Source: Parapristionchus giblindavisi (lineage: Eukaryota > Nematoda > Chromadorea > Rhabditida > Diplogasteridae). From it: DNA of 64,000 nt. Below are positions 1-12,700 of this stretch, piece by piece; positions within the stretch are counted from its first letter, which is position 1, and every line of letters begins with the position of its first letter. The stretch covers positions 1,893,501-1,957,500 of the forward strand of contig CALSFV010000206.1 in NCBI GenBank assembly GCA_943737045.1, read 5' to 3'. The notes under the pieces were generated by a model that saw nothing but the letters and a program-made list of their open reading frames with translations, searched no databases and was not told the origin of the DNA. The position numbers and the translations under genes were made by a program.

Positions 1-582
1 TAAGCTAAATACCCGATTGCACAATGTTGGAAACGCATTTTCGCGTTTCACTCTCTCATTTCCTTGGTTTTCTTCTATAGTCTTATCGCAGAAATCCACC
101 AATATAAGCACGCTTTTGCACCCAATTAAAGTTTATTTTCATTTTCCCCGTCGATATGTATAATACATCGCGAGTACTTCTGTTTTTGGTCTCCTCTACT
201 GTCTCATAACATAATCGCCTCTATCTATCTCCACCAACAGTCCGTTTTCGCCAAAATCCTTTTTTTCTGATATTGTTGTTTTTATAGTAAAATTGATCAG
301 TCACTTTAGTTTTGAATAGGCAAACAATGCGCTGCAGAGAAATGCTGAAAATATGCAATAGCAGAGCAAAGATCAAAGATCAAAGACCATATTCCTAATC
401 ATTCTGCGCTCAATGTACTCGATGTACTCAATTTCGCGTTTCTCTTTTGTGTTTAGATTTTCTCTTTCGCATACACTAACTCGCTCTATTCGTCTCACAA
501 CTCTCCGCATTTCGTTGGTCTTTTGAATCCACCCATATAAGCACGATTTTGGCACATGACATCCCGTAAGGTAATTTTGCAG
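1..582. other. Upstream region of CHK kinase K1
   Basis: No gene seen. The stretch is AT-rich with pyrimidine runs and is related in parts to the upstream regions of K2 (about 14460-14720) and K3 (about 26900-27170). A short GATCAAAGATCAAAGA run lies at about 370-386, the same heptamer that fills the introns of the kinase gene. The last bases, TTTTGCAG ending at 582, form a splice acceptor directly before the ATG and probably mark spliced-leader trans-splicing. Confidence 0.5.
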
Positions 583-3225
583 ATGTCGAAAAACATGCTT
601 GATTCGGAAATTGTTGTCAAACTGCTGCGAGATGCCAATGAAGATATTCCTGGAGAGGTAGGTGCTACTTTTAATCGGCTCCATTTTCTCACTCCATTTT
701 CGAACGTCCAATTTGGAACATTGACATTTTGTAGCGGCGTATTTATGAAGATAGGACGAGATATTTTGGAACAATTTGGGTAAAACAGCCTTTACAATTT
801 CATAGTAGCGTTCTTAGTAAAATGAAATCGTTTCAAAATGGAGTTGTGTCATTCTGATCAAGTGTAGTTTGTGTTTAAATGTCCAATGTTTATCTACAAA
901 ATGAGATGAGAAACAACTTCGAGAAGTTTTAAAATTACATTTTGCAGGCTGCGAGCGATCTTAACTACGAGAGATTAGCGGAAGGCAAGGGATTCACTTC
1001 CCATCTCTATACTGTTCGTTACCAGGGGAAGAAGTATGCTGTCAAGGTTCGATCATATTGACCGTATAAAATACACTTGTTTATTTGGTACGAGAGTAGC
1101 CAACCACTGCCACAATGAATTTCTATCGTTAGAGAGAGAGAGCACCGGTGAGAGAGTAGGTAGATCAGAGAGAGAGGAAGGAAAGGAGGAAAGAGTGTGG
1201 AGTTAATCGATAGTTCTTCCTCTGTTTAGCAGCAGTAGCAATGCAATTATGCAAGTACATTTTATGCGGACAATACCATGCTATGTTCAAATGTTGTGAA
1301 AAGAAAAGAAAAACAGGAAAAAAACGGCCATACTATTTTTTCAACAAAACGATAATGGGTTTTCAATAAACGCGGAAAGTTCGCTATTCCTGATCTCGAA
1401 CAAAGAACGAAAAAATATTTATCGATTGTAGATCACCAGTTCCACGACGCTCGTAGAGGGTCAAGGTTGGTCACATTTTATCTAGTGAATAGAATCTTGA
1501 GACAGTCGATGCAATTATTGATTGACTACAGTATACGGCGATCCTAAATTTATTGTTGTGAGGTCAGGGGGGAGTTTGTGCCAACATTTTTTGTCGTGTC
1601 GTACATATTTTTCAGTGGAAAACATCTCGTTCAGAAGCCTACAATGAAATCGCCGAGCAGCAACACAATCGTGAACTGGTTGCATATCAATGGTTTAAGC
1701 AAGTAATCGAGGATTACGGTAGCCAAGATCTTTCGAGAATCGTACGATTCTATGCAGGAACGCCATGTTTGAATGGTGAAAAGGTACGGTATACTGTAAT
1801 TTTCAGTTTGATCTTTGATCTTTAAACTCTGATCATTAATAAAGGGATACATCATTATGGACGAACTGAGCGACGAGGTTACCTACGACGTCAAGTTCAC
1901 CGACGGATACAAATTGTCTACGGTATATGAGAAATTTGATCTTTGATCTTTGTCTGAAGTTTGATCTTTGATCTATATTCTCCGATATGACCTCGGATCG
2001 TTCAGATCTACTCCATCGTTGATCAGATGATAGGATATCATACCGCGTATCTATCAAGCGAGATCGAGGTTTCAACCTTCAAACATATTTTATCCTTAAC
2101 TTGAAGCATTGTTCTCGTGTTTTATCACGTTTTGGCTCTCGCAGGCTATATACTGTACGGATATAGTGTCTTCTATTCTTTCCTTTATATGCACATCATA
2201 AGCTAATTTTAATCCCCGTTCAGACTAAACTCTCTCGCAGATAAAGAATTCGAGAAAGTGCTGCCAGAGCGGATTAGCTCGGGTGTGTATTTAGATATCA
2301 TTTTTATTTTCAGCTCACTCTACCATCCAAAGATCTGCTTTTCAAACTTGGATCCAACTTTGTACAGGATTGTGTCGGCAAACTGCCTGAGAAGACATGG
2401 ATCACTGATGATGTCAAAAAGTATGCGTAGTTTGATCTTTGATCTCTAAATATTGAACCCTAACCTGTGCTTTCCAAGGACAATTAAAGAATGGTCAACC
2501 CCTGAAGCTCTCGAGCGCATGCAGTACGAACTTGTAGGTGATGAGAAGGGTCAGTCAGTCAATTATTGAGCTTGATCTTTGATCTTTGTACTTTGAATTT
2601 TGATTTTTGATCTTTTCAGATATCCCACTTGTTCTGTGCCACGGTGACCTCTGGCAGAACAATATTCTGCTCAAAAGGGATGAAAATGGCGATGTTGAGC
2701 TATTATCGATTGTTGATTGGCAGTGTGCAACCGTAGGTAAGTGATCAAAGATCAAATTGCAAAGATCAAAGATCAATGATTATTTCAGGACTTCCAATGC
2801 TCGACATGACATCAGTGTTGATCATCAATCTTGATACAGCAGTGAGAAGAGCCCATGAAGATGAGATTCTACAGTATTATGTCGATCAAATTGATATGAA
2901 CAGGAGTAGATTCGTGAAGAAATATCCCATTACGTTTGATAAGGTGAGAGATCAAAGATCAAATAACTGAGATCAAAGATTAATTTCAAATAAGTTATGC
3001 AAAGGGGATCAATGAACAACAACGAAGATCAAAGATTAAAGATCAAATTCGCAGATTCGGTCGATGTATCGTCGTACGATGCGCTTCGCTGCACTTCAAT
3101 TGATGTTCGTGATGGCTTTTCAATCGGGAGAAGATGTGAATGAGAATGAAGAGGGTGATGGAGTAATTGCGAGGAGGTTGAGAGGGGCACTTGAAGACTG
3201 TTTCGAATATGAGAAGGAAGATTGA
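583..3225 (+). CDS. CHK kinase-like protein (DUF1679-type), K1, complete
   Basis: Ten exons join in frame to about 367 residues, close to the usual size of the family: 583-657, 948-1046, 1616-1783, 1845-1922, 2006-2068, 2314-2420, 2479-2549, 2620-2736, 2789-2943, 3055-3225. The first lobe has a glycine-containing GKGFTSHLYTV loop followed by KKYAVK with the presumed ATP-binding lysine. Exon 8 carries the catalytic LCHGDLWQNN loop and the metal-binding LLSIVDWQ. These motifs place it in the choline/ecdysteroid-kinase-like superfamily; the substrate cannot be read from sequence. The start was chosen because TTTTGCAG abuts the ATG in all three paralogues. The exon-4 acceptor is a weak ATAAAG. 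Introns 3, 4, 6 and 7 contain TTTGATC heptamers, introns 8 and 9 the reverse complement. I see no lesion, so this is the likely functional copy of the three on the + strand. Confidence 0.85.
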
Positions 3226-4362
3226 TGTTGGTACAGTGACAGGGAAACTCTCGTTGTCTGCTTCTCTTCTCATTTTCCCCTCATCGTTCCCCTGTTTATG
3301 TATTTATTCATGATTATTTGAATTCCATGCTACTACATTCACACGAATAGTTCGATAATCGATCCTACGATAAATTCTTTAATTTTCTCTCTATAACCAT
3401 CACGATGCAGCTTCAAAGAGGGACTAGAACAGCCCTGAATGCATGTGCTCGTTCTTTGATCATAGCAGAAATAGTGTGCAAATGTAAGAGAGCCTGGACA
3501 GAATGTGAGAGAGTATGTGAAAGTGAGAGAGTACAGAGAAAGAAAGACGTCGCGTGGGAAGTTATCTGTCATTCATATTGTTTATCTCTTATTGGCTCCC
3601 TCCATTCTTGTTGCCTTTCTCGCGAATTCCATTGGAAGATCTTACCGTTATGCGTTGTTCTGTTCAAATCAGTCTGTATCTGCGTGATCATTCATTCGAT
3701 CTCTCCCCTTCCCCATCTCACCTTCCCATCTCCACCACCCCTCACTTATAATAATTTTAATACTTCAATTATTTTCTTGCACTCGTACATTTTGTGCTTG
3801 ATGAAACACCCTTATTGTGCACGATAAATAAGATAAATCAATGAATCTCTCTACCTTTCCCTGTGGCTTTTCTCACCATCTTCCCGCCTGACCTCTCACC
3901 ATGACTCTTCGTCTCTCGTCACCTCTTCCTCTACTATTCCCGGGAATAGGCCTATGACCCTACTCCATTTCTTTCCTTCTCCCTCTTCATCCTCCCTTTG
4001 TATTTGATTATGTAGAACTTCTAAAACACTTGATCTACAAATATCGATTGAATCCTTTTCTACAATCACGTTGTCTCCTCGATTTCCATATTGCTTCACT
4101 ATTCTTGTCTAGTCCTCGTTTATTCTATTCCAATCTGCATATGATAATCAAACAATACGTGGTGATATTGTCATTTCATTCATTTGTAGTTTTCGGTCGT
4201 TTGCCTTCACCTCCTCCTCTCATTTCTGTGTTTGTTCTTTATTTACAGTTGATCGTTGATCTTTACTTGTTACCTATTTTCATTCTATTCATTTGCAGCT
4301 TTCATTCGTCAGTCTGTGACCTTCATCTTTACTTCACCTTCGTCTGTTGATCTTCGAAGACC
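3226..4362. other. Spacer downstream of K1, no clear gene
   Basis: Homologous to 18625-19590 and 31065-32800 behind K2 and K3, with moderate divergence. It is pyrimidine-rich on the + strand with many CTCTC runs. Open frames here are not conserved between the three copies, so I do not call genes. A TTGATCGTTGATCTTT heptamer run at about 4250 follows a TTTACAG and may be a residual intron. Confidence 0.5.
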
Positions 4363-4910
4363 ATGTCAAACCATCAACGGTTGCTGCTCAGGAAGGTAGG
4401 AAACACCATTGACATTTTGACGTTTTGATGTTCCATTTTTGCTTCTGTTACTACGTGGAAGAAGTCATGCAAATGTTACGCGCATATGTCTTATGTGATG
4501 TTTGACATCACATGATGGCTGATGATGGCTGATGGCTTGTGGACATGGAGATTCGCCTCTTTTCTTTCAATTCTCTACTTTAGAACACAACATCGTTTAA
4601 TATGTTCCAACTTCGAAACTAATTCTTGACGTGCAAATTTTCGCCGGCGTCCTCTTCACTTTTCAATAAACGTTCATTATCGATTACAAAAAGTGTACAA
4701 CAGGGCTGTTCGGAAAATAGGAAACCCCAGCCCTGGTGTAAAATATGAAGATATCTTTGGGTGATGTGAATCAGTTGAATTCTATAATAATGTACCTTTC
4801 TTCAGGAGAAAATTTCGTTTCTTCATGACCATCGATCAAGATGTTCAGAAGATCATCGTCAACGACAACGTCGTTGTTGAGTGCTCGGGAAGCTGCTGTC
4901 TGGGTATCCG
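4363..4910 (+). other. Possible exons of an unrecognised small gene
   Basis: An ATG exon (MSNHQRLLLRK, 4363-4395) ends at GTAGG, and an exon-like block at 4806-4910 between TTCTTCAG and GTATCC reads RFFMTIDQDVQKIIVND in one frame, with a Cys-containing end. Related blocks occur at 19594-19640 and 20169-20240 (with a stop) and at 32802-32837 and 34153-34252 (RFFVTIYQDVQTTIVND). Conservation suggests descent from a real gene, but the exon phases do not join in any copy, so these may be remnants. The family is not recognised. Confidence 0.3.
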
Positions 4911-5149
4911 TGAATCTTGTGAAAAGTGATGTCTATTACCTCATCGGTAACGATTTCAACCTTTAAATCATATTTCCGCTCTTATAGGTACGACTCGTCA
5001 TATTCTTGTTTGCTCGTTTTAAATTCTTTTTCAATCTTTGAATTTATAACAATGTCCTATTCTACACTCATGACCTGGATGTCACATCGTTGATGACGTC
5101 ATCAGAGGTCCTCGACGTCGTTACTGCAGACTTCTCGGGAGGTGCTGAT

Positions 5150-5610
5150 GCTTTACTGTTCTGCTCGTCAAGAAACTTTTTCTACAAAGAATAAAGATAT
5201 TTGGGTGTGCTACTATTTGCAACTGGTGTCCAAGCCCGCGAAGTTAAATGGGTGGAGCCAAAATCGCAATATAAGAGGAGTCCTCACAAAAAGGATGGGC
5301 GAGTATATCTGGACCATTTGATATGTCTACTAATAGGGACCCATGGTCTAGTTGATAAGAGGTCGGACGGACAATCCGAGCGGTTGGTCGGCAAGAAAGT
5401 TCGAATCCCCCAATAGGATTAGCAAAAGATAACCACTCCCCATTGTGACCATCTATTTTTGCTATTTTTTCTTTGACATATTCTCGCTCTCTCTAGGCTT
5501 AGCCTAGAGAGGGCTTAGGCTTAGGCTTAGCCTTCTTGTGTGTGCAATAGGTCCCATAAAATGACCATGAATCGCGAACTAACTTTTCTTTCTTAAAGTT
5601 ATTGTAAATA
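5150..5610 (+). repeat. tRNA-like repeat unit, copy 1
   Basis: A unit of about 430 bp found four times (also 20690-21115, 34710-35150, 41640-42090). Its core at 5336-5412 looks like a tRNA gene: an A-box-like TGGTCTAGTTGATAAGAGG, a perfect 5-bp stem TCGGA/TCCGA around the 7-base loop CGGACAA, and a B-box AAGTTCGAATCCC. The loop lacks U33 and the T stem does not pair, so I call it tRNA-derived (SINE-like) rather than a functional tRNA. This copy also has a changed A box (GTTGAT where others have GTGGAT). Confidence 0.6.
5511..5533 (+). repeat. Interstitial TTAGGC telomere-like tract
   Basis: About three units of the nematode telomere hexamer TTAGGC, next to a palindrome CTAGGCTTAGCCTAG. The three other copies of this unit read CTCTCTAGGCTAACTTCT here, so the tract was gained in this copy, possibly during break repair. 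Confidence 0.6.
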
Positions 5611-5992
5611 TTCTGAAATTGCATGTTCGAAGAGGGATTTTTCATTTGATGTATGTACTTCTAATATTCCATCCATGTACAGATAAGGAAACCCATTGGA
5701 TCCCCTCCCAGAAGGTGTATTTTTCCTTCTTCACACAGCCATATCGGACGGAGCTCTTTCTGCTACGTGGGTTGATAACTGCCACATCTTCTCTAATATC
5801 TATTTAGGGGTTCTATTTTTGTTTGTGGTTAGCGGAGTTGTTGAAGTACTATCAAGATGTAAGACGATGACCGATGAATAAAGGAAGGGAGATACATTTA
5901 TATTGTGAAGGATACCTGTCATTATTGTTCTCGGATTTGTGTTATCAAAGACGCGCATATGAAGATCACCGTGAGTGTTCTGGGACTACTTA

Positions 5993-6281
5993 TGTGGTGA
6001 TAATTTCTTGTAAATGGATTTGGAAATTGTAAAAAGGGTGTTAATTTTGTCCACTTGTAAATAGCATTGTAAAAAGCAAATATCTCGGTTCCCTGACTAG
6101 TTATAGACTTGAAACTTCGATTATAAGCTTTTTTCGTGGTTTCTAACCTAAAAACCAAGTTTCAAGTCTCTAACTAGTCGGAGAACCGAGATATTTGCTT
6201 TTTACAATGCCATTTACAAGTGGGCAAAATTAACACACTTTTTACAATTTCCAATTCCATTTACAAGAAATTAACACCACA
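5993..6281. mobile_element. Foldback MITE, TTA target duplication, internally deleted
   Basis: The ends are inverted repeats (TGTGGTGATAATTTCTTG at the left, its imperfect complement at the right) flanked by TTA at 5990-5992 and 6282-6284. The arms contain AAGCAAATATCTCGGTT and its complement. The matching element at 21490-21931 is 442 bp and nearly fully palindromic; this copy lacks about 150 bp of one arm. Confidence 0.65.
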
Positions 6282-6329
6282 TTAGTTATCCAAGGAGTGG
6301 ATTCAAATGGTATATACCTCTTTTGATTT

Positions 6330-6600
6330 TCATTTGCCATTCGGTCAGAGTCCCAAAATTTTAGGGGTGTCTTATCATTATGTCGCGCACTGTATATGAG
6401 GCCGTTTGCGTATGAATCGACTAAGTGCCGGCACAGTGAAAAAATGAAATTTTGGGGATCGGGGTTCTCAATGGTGCTGATAACGATGGTCATGTTCATT
6501 TTGCACCTAAAGCCACCGTTGAAGCCAGACGACGTCGCGTTGAATTCGAGTTTTCAGCCTTTTCTCCTTAACCAATAGTACTAAAATTTGCAGACTATGC
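6330..6600. repeat. Dispersed repeat, GAGGCCGTTTG family
   Basis: The block with TATATGAGGCCGTTTGCGTA and downstream sequence is near-identical at 21990-22260 and recognisable but diverged at 49295-49520 (+) and 54470-54640 (complement). No coding potential is conserved. Nature unknown. Confidence 0.4.
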
Positions 6601-7176
6601 ACCCAGGGGCAGAATTTGATGACGATCACGCCTGTCTAATTCATTTTTCATGAAAAAGTTTCCTAAATTTTAAAAATTTGAATAACTCTCAATGGCAAAA
6701 GTGTGTGAGTGAGATACATAGATCGGACCGTAATGACTTCAGGATCTCATAGAAATAATTTCAGCCAATATGTGGTATGTGGTAGGTACTTTCAAGAAAA
6801 TCAACTTTAAGTGAAGTCAAATTGCCGTTGAAATAGAGGCAATACCGTCATTTAATCTACCTCCTTGACTCTCTTCCCCCAATCGATAGGCCTCACGATC
6901 GATAAGACAGGCGGTCTCTATCCTCTACTACATTCTCGTCTCACCGAAGAATTAAGGAACTCATGAAGTATATATAGAGTAGGGGTGGTATGAATAAGGG
7001 CAGAAGAGGGATTGATGGATTTCCGTCGCATAAGGCGGTTTCGGTTTTAGCACGGTGGCAGTTTTCATGGTAAGGGATTCAGGTACGAATTCAAGAAATT
7101 TGAACGATAATATTGGGAGGGAGTGTTATCAACCCTGCAAGGAAGGGTTTTTTTGGGGTGAAAGAACTAATTCTGA

Positions 7177-7608
7177 CAAGGGGATGGTCGCAACTGGTAC
7201 TGGCCATATGAGATGGCATTAACATGACTAGGATCAGTTTTCGATGCTGATTACGAATCCGTTTTCAGAAAGTGCCTAATCGACCTGATTTTCGAGAAAA
7301 TCGATATTTTAATTCGAAAATTTGTGTGGTTTACTGCGCAAACCGTTCGGGTGGGCTGGTGAACTTATCTATAAACTCTCGCAATAGTTTAATTTACATT
7401 GCCGAATCTTTCCGATGCAATCCAGATAGTTTGTGAAGGAAACTACACGACTTTTCGAATTAACAAGCCAAACTTCAATACCGATTTTGTCGGAACAGAG
7501 GTCGATTAGGCAGTTTCTGAATACGGATTCGTAATCAGCATCGAAAACTGATCCTAGTCATGTTATTGCCACCTCATATGGCCAGGACCAGTTGCGACCA
7601 TCCCCTTG
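7177..7608. mobile_element. Foldback MITE (CAAGGGGATGG ends), TGA duplication
   Basis: 432 bp with long inverted arms; termini CAAGGGGATGGTCGCAACTG and its complement. It is flanked by TGA on both sides, and the duplicated copy of the region at about 22825 reads ATTCTGAGGGG with no insert, which is the empty site. The 3-bp TNA duplication and terminal sequence suggest a PIF/Harbinger-like origin, an inference because no transposase is present. Confidence 0.8.
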
Positions 7609-7929
7609 TGAGGGGAGTGAATCCCAACAGTCTATACATCTAGAGGCACATGTAGTATGGGTAGTAGAAATCCTAAAACGGAGAATAATACGAAATGGAT
7701 GAGATAGACGGTTGACGGTTTGATGAGATTTGAGATTATCAATAAATCGTTTCTCTCTTGCGATAACAGAAGCGTGGATCTTGTTTCAATGGTCAAAATA
7801 AATATCAAATAGATCCATAAATATAGTCTCTACGGTCCGTGTTCTCCAAGTTTCGCCTAATCTCTAGCATTTTACGCCGCTCATCAGGTTATATTTAAGG
7901 AGCGTCATTTCATCGAACTTCAGAACGAA

Positions 7930-9656
7930 ATGTGGATTCTTTTGCACATCGTCTGACTTTCTGCGCTCTTTGCTACAGGTTGGTCTTAATATTGAATATT
8001 TGAATATAATTTCATAAATTATTTAAGTGATGAGCGATTGCGCATTTCGTCAATTGCCACGTGATGCAATCCGAAACGGATATACTTATACTGGAGATGC
8101 AAGTGTCAAAGACAGAAAGGTCACTTGTAAAACCGAAAACGAGATACCAGTCATGGTATGTAGTATTTTAAATTTGACAAATTTAGACGTATCTCACCGT
8201 ATATACAAATTTGCCAGATTACAGTTTTTTTTTCTCAAAAAAATATCGTACATTCGGATATTTTCCATTTTATCGATATTTTTATGCGATAGTTTACCTT
8301 TAATTTATATATTATTTACCTTGATTGAGAGAAACAAATTTGTTGATTCGAAAAGAGAAAGTTGGCTTATTAGACCCTTTCCAAAGGGCGTCAAAATAGC
8401 TTTTGAATAGAGACCAAATAGCAGGAATATGATTTAGATGAAATCTTTCCAAGTACTTGTGGACACCTGAGGCCGTGATAGCGAAATAGTTGAAATTGGA
8501 GTAAAACAAACACCTGAGAACTTTATTATTTTAGTATTCCATGCTGTTTTTTAAATGAAAATATTTCTTATAATTTAATTCACTGTTTTGAACGATCTGA
8601 ATTTGTCACTTCTAAAATTTTTCTTGCTGAAAACCGTTCGACTAACTGAAAAGTTTCGTCAAATCCTATCTATTTTGAAGCATATATTTTTTATGCAACT
8701 TACCATACAAAACTTTGCCCTTTCGACAGAAGATTTTCTGCAAAATGACGCGGAATGACTTGACTTACAATTAATTTTGTTGATAATGAGACATTGGAAA
8801 GTTAATTTTATGTATGTAATCTTGTGACTCGCCACGAAAAAGAAAATCGCATTGATACCGTAAAAAGTGAAGGAAGTTATAGCCTTAAAATTTAAAAAAA
8901 TTGGAGGGGGAAAGATCTCAGGTTCGTGCTGCCACAATTGCAGCGGTTTTGCTGTCTATCACGGTGTTCACTAAATCTTTTGGACAGGGTGACATCTTAC
9001 AAGGGAATGCTGGCAGCTTACATATGTTGACCAAATGAATTTTGAATCAGTCTGATGTTAGGAAGCTAGCTCAATCCATCATCGCCAAGCTACGATCTGC
9101 AGCGAAGGGGCAGATGTTCTACGACGAGGACACAATGAGAGATGTTGAATCAGAAGCACACAGGCCTATTAACGGCATACAAGAGCGCGCGAGCACGGAT
9201 CAATGAGATAATAAAGACGATCGATAGTGATCTACACTGACAAACAAGCTTGAACGCTTGATCTTGACAACAAAAAAAATCAGCAGAAGTAGACTGATCC
9301 AAAGGGGATCGAACCGCTGACAGTCATAAGTAAACGCAGAAACCACTACACTACGCAAGCTGCTGTTTGGATGTTTGATAGATCAATTCATGAACCCGTC
9401 CGAAACGCTTATGTAGGGTACCATACGGATTTCCGAATCAGCTTGCCAAATTTCAGTATCGATTTTCTCGAAGCTCAGCTAGATTGGGCTGCGTTTGAAA
9501 ACTGATTCGTATTCAGGATTGATAACTGATTATGGTCATGCTATTGCCATGTGGTCAACGTAAGCTGTCCGCATTCCCTCGTTAGAAAAATTCTTATTTC
9601 AGAATATATATGGATTCATGGTGCATGCAGACTTGGAATGCGTCGACGATATGTGA

Positions 9657-9727
<71 letters not shown>

Positions 9728-12700
9728 ATTTTCAAATCTTATAACATTCAGATGGGTCTATAGCTCGGACAACAATGCTATGTTTCATTACTTAGAGCAG
9801 GTACCGTTTTTGTCATTTCACAATTACATACTATAAGTTACATAAATTGACTGCTTCATTTTTATGGGTTACTATTAGAGTGGTGGGAGAGAATCACGGA
9901 TGATTTTCCCCCTGGCCCTTTTCTCTCGGGTGACCCGACGAGAGACTGTTTACAGCCTCACTCTCTCTCTCGGGTGAGTGATCAACGAGACATAGAGTCT
10001 AATAAGAGTTGGATTGTCGGGTCATTGTCGGGTTATGCAAGGCTCAGTCCGATCTTCTCAAAAAGAAGAAATCGGATAGATTTGATAAACACATAGTTGG
10101 ATTTGGATTTTCGAGAGCTTCATGCAATAGTAGAGACAAGTGAAATATGAATTTTTGATTTCTCGCAAATTTTCATGGTAAAATTACTAATTTGTTCAGA
10201 AATACGAGTTTAAGATGAAAATTAATTTATTATTATTATTAGCATTAATATTATTATCACATCGGGAACACTTTAAAAAGCCGGAAAAGCGAAAAAACGG
10301 GTCAATACAATGAAACATCGGAGGGCCTTTGCTTGTCCATTGGTCGATGCAAAGGGTAACTCTCTTTCCGTGCAGTTTCTAAAAAAAGAATTGTCAACGA
10401 TGAAAGTAGAGTGGGTTATAGATGAAAACGATAAAAAAACAATGACGAACCTCCTTGATGAGCTTCTGAAGATCAGCTACCATGGATGACCTTGTAAGTC
10501 AGCTGCCAGCGTGTTGGCAAACGAGTCCCCTCATCAAACAAAGCCCGGAAGGATGCATTCTCAACAGTCCGGAACGAGAGGTTCTCGGATGCGACGTAAC
10601 GAACGATCTTTTCGCAGAGCTCATCAAACTTCTTGCCCGAATCAATGAGCTCCACGGGGTGCTTACTCCTGACATGTCTCCACAGGTTGGAAGTGCTTCC
10701 TTTCTTGGTGAGATACTTGACGTTGCAGTGCTTGCAAGCGGCTGTCTCATTTTCCTTGTCAGCAATGAAGTGGTCCCAGATAGACGACATCATGATGATA
10801 GTGAATGAATGAATGAATGAATGAATGACTGATTGACTAACTTATAGCTCCTCCTTTTGTGCTGATTGGGTCATATCCGTGTTCACAGTCATAAACACCG
10901 ACAGGTGTCAAAGGGATAAGAGGGTGCCGCCTTTAAAGGACACCGCTAATTTACAATGTGCGCGCATGATCCAAGAGTAGCTCATTTACAACTGTATTGA
11001 CATATTGTTTGATTATGTAAATAAAAATACAGACAGATAATCATGAGCAATAAATAAACATCAAATATTTCAGAAAAATGAAATTTTTGAAATTTTTGAA
11101 AAATAAAAAAATCACATATTTTATGCAATCGACCCTTCTATCGATAGCCCGTGAAGTGCTCGTTTCATATATACGCTTCTTTCCTCATTTGGTTCACGGA
11201 TACTCTAACAAAATCTTCTTAAACATGCGAAAAAGGCACATTTTAGCCACAATTCCATCCATTACAACTTTACTTAAACTTCGACTTTTCTATTTTTAAA
11301 AAGCATATTCCTCATGCTCTTTGTTTGCTGATTCCAAATATGCTTTCAGTTTTTCAATCCGACTATTACCAACTGAGAAAAACTCATTGATTCTCGCTTG
11401 ACCCGACAGATTCCAACTCAACCGACGGTTGGCGAGTGAAAATACCAGTGGGGACAGTGACCCGATGAGAGTCTATGAAGAGTGGCCAAAGCGAGGGACT
11501 TAGATTCTCTCCCACGACCCTAGTTACTATCTTTTCAGTTTGCATGCGTCGCTAAGGAGAACCACTGTGAGTTTTCATGGAATTAAGTTTATTTGTTCTT
11601 TATTTTCAATTATAATAACTTCGATCATACATATCCAGATTGCAAGCATTGGTTCCATGAACGCATGGGCGGTTTCGATGAACGCACTTGGTTCTACAAT
11701 TTCCGAGCTGGAAATCATTCCTGTCGAGAGGGAGGAATGGCTGAAGTTTATATCGGGGGAGAAATTCATCATCCCGATTTTGTTACATGTAACACGGACG
11801 GAACTTTCGGCATCGATGGCAAAACTTATGATGCGAAGAACATCAAACTTTATTGTCAAGGTAGGTGTTGTGTATTTAATGAAGAACAACACATAGTGGA
11901 GAACACTATATATTAGGAGAAACACGGGTTGAAACAGCTAGCTAGAGAACCATTGCAGTAACGTTGTGGAAAACCATTTTAGGGCCTCCAGAATGTGCTC
12001 CCATCGAAGATTTGTCACGCGATCAAATTCCTGTCGAATATAACTACACCGGAAAAACGAGAATCAAGTACGACAACGGGCTATTCATTGTTGGATGCGA
12101 TTCGAATGATGCGGTCCCAATTATGGTATGTAACTTGGAAAGATTCAACAAAAAAAACTTTTTGTTTCGCATGCTCACGAAAACATAAATATTCGAGGGA
12201 CAATTTTTCAGAAAACGGATGGAATCTTTTCACTTATTCACATCACATGCGAGGATGATCAGTCAGTCTTATTTTGTTAAAGGGACCGGGAAACGAAAAA
12301 CAAGTTGATCTCATATAAAAGAGCTTGAAATTCTGTTTCGAAATATATAAATCTTATATCATAATAATTCTCTGGTAAGGAGAACGGCTCAACTTCAACT
12401 TCTGTCTTTTCAAACTTTCAAATACATATTTCTGAATAGTTTTTTGAACTTATCAACATGAGATCAACTATTTCAACTATTTCGAATCTAAATTTTTGGA
12501 TGCCAGCTGCCTTTAAAAGAATGTCGATTTAAAGTCGATATAATTATTCTTCCCTTAATTTTTGCTAATTCAGATGGATTGATGGCAAGACATCTAAACA
12601 AATGCCAGACTTCAAGGTGAATGACTGTTTCTTTCGCAAGTGTTTCAACATTTCAAATTCTCAATACATTAGAAGAATGATTTTTTTCCAGGCTGCATGT

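Noticed and set aside
5336..5412. Functional tRNA gene
   Set aside because: The loop lacks U33, the T stem and acceptor stem do not pair, and the A-box differs between copies.
8156..8410. Extension of B1 exon 2 as one long frame to 8410
   Set aside because: A GTATGT donor at 8156 matches the donor after the homologous exon 7, and the extension is AT-rich and frameshifted in B2.
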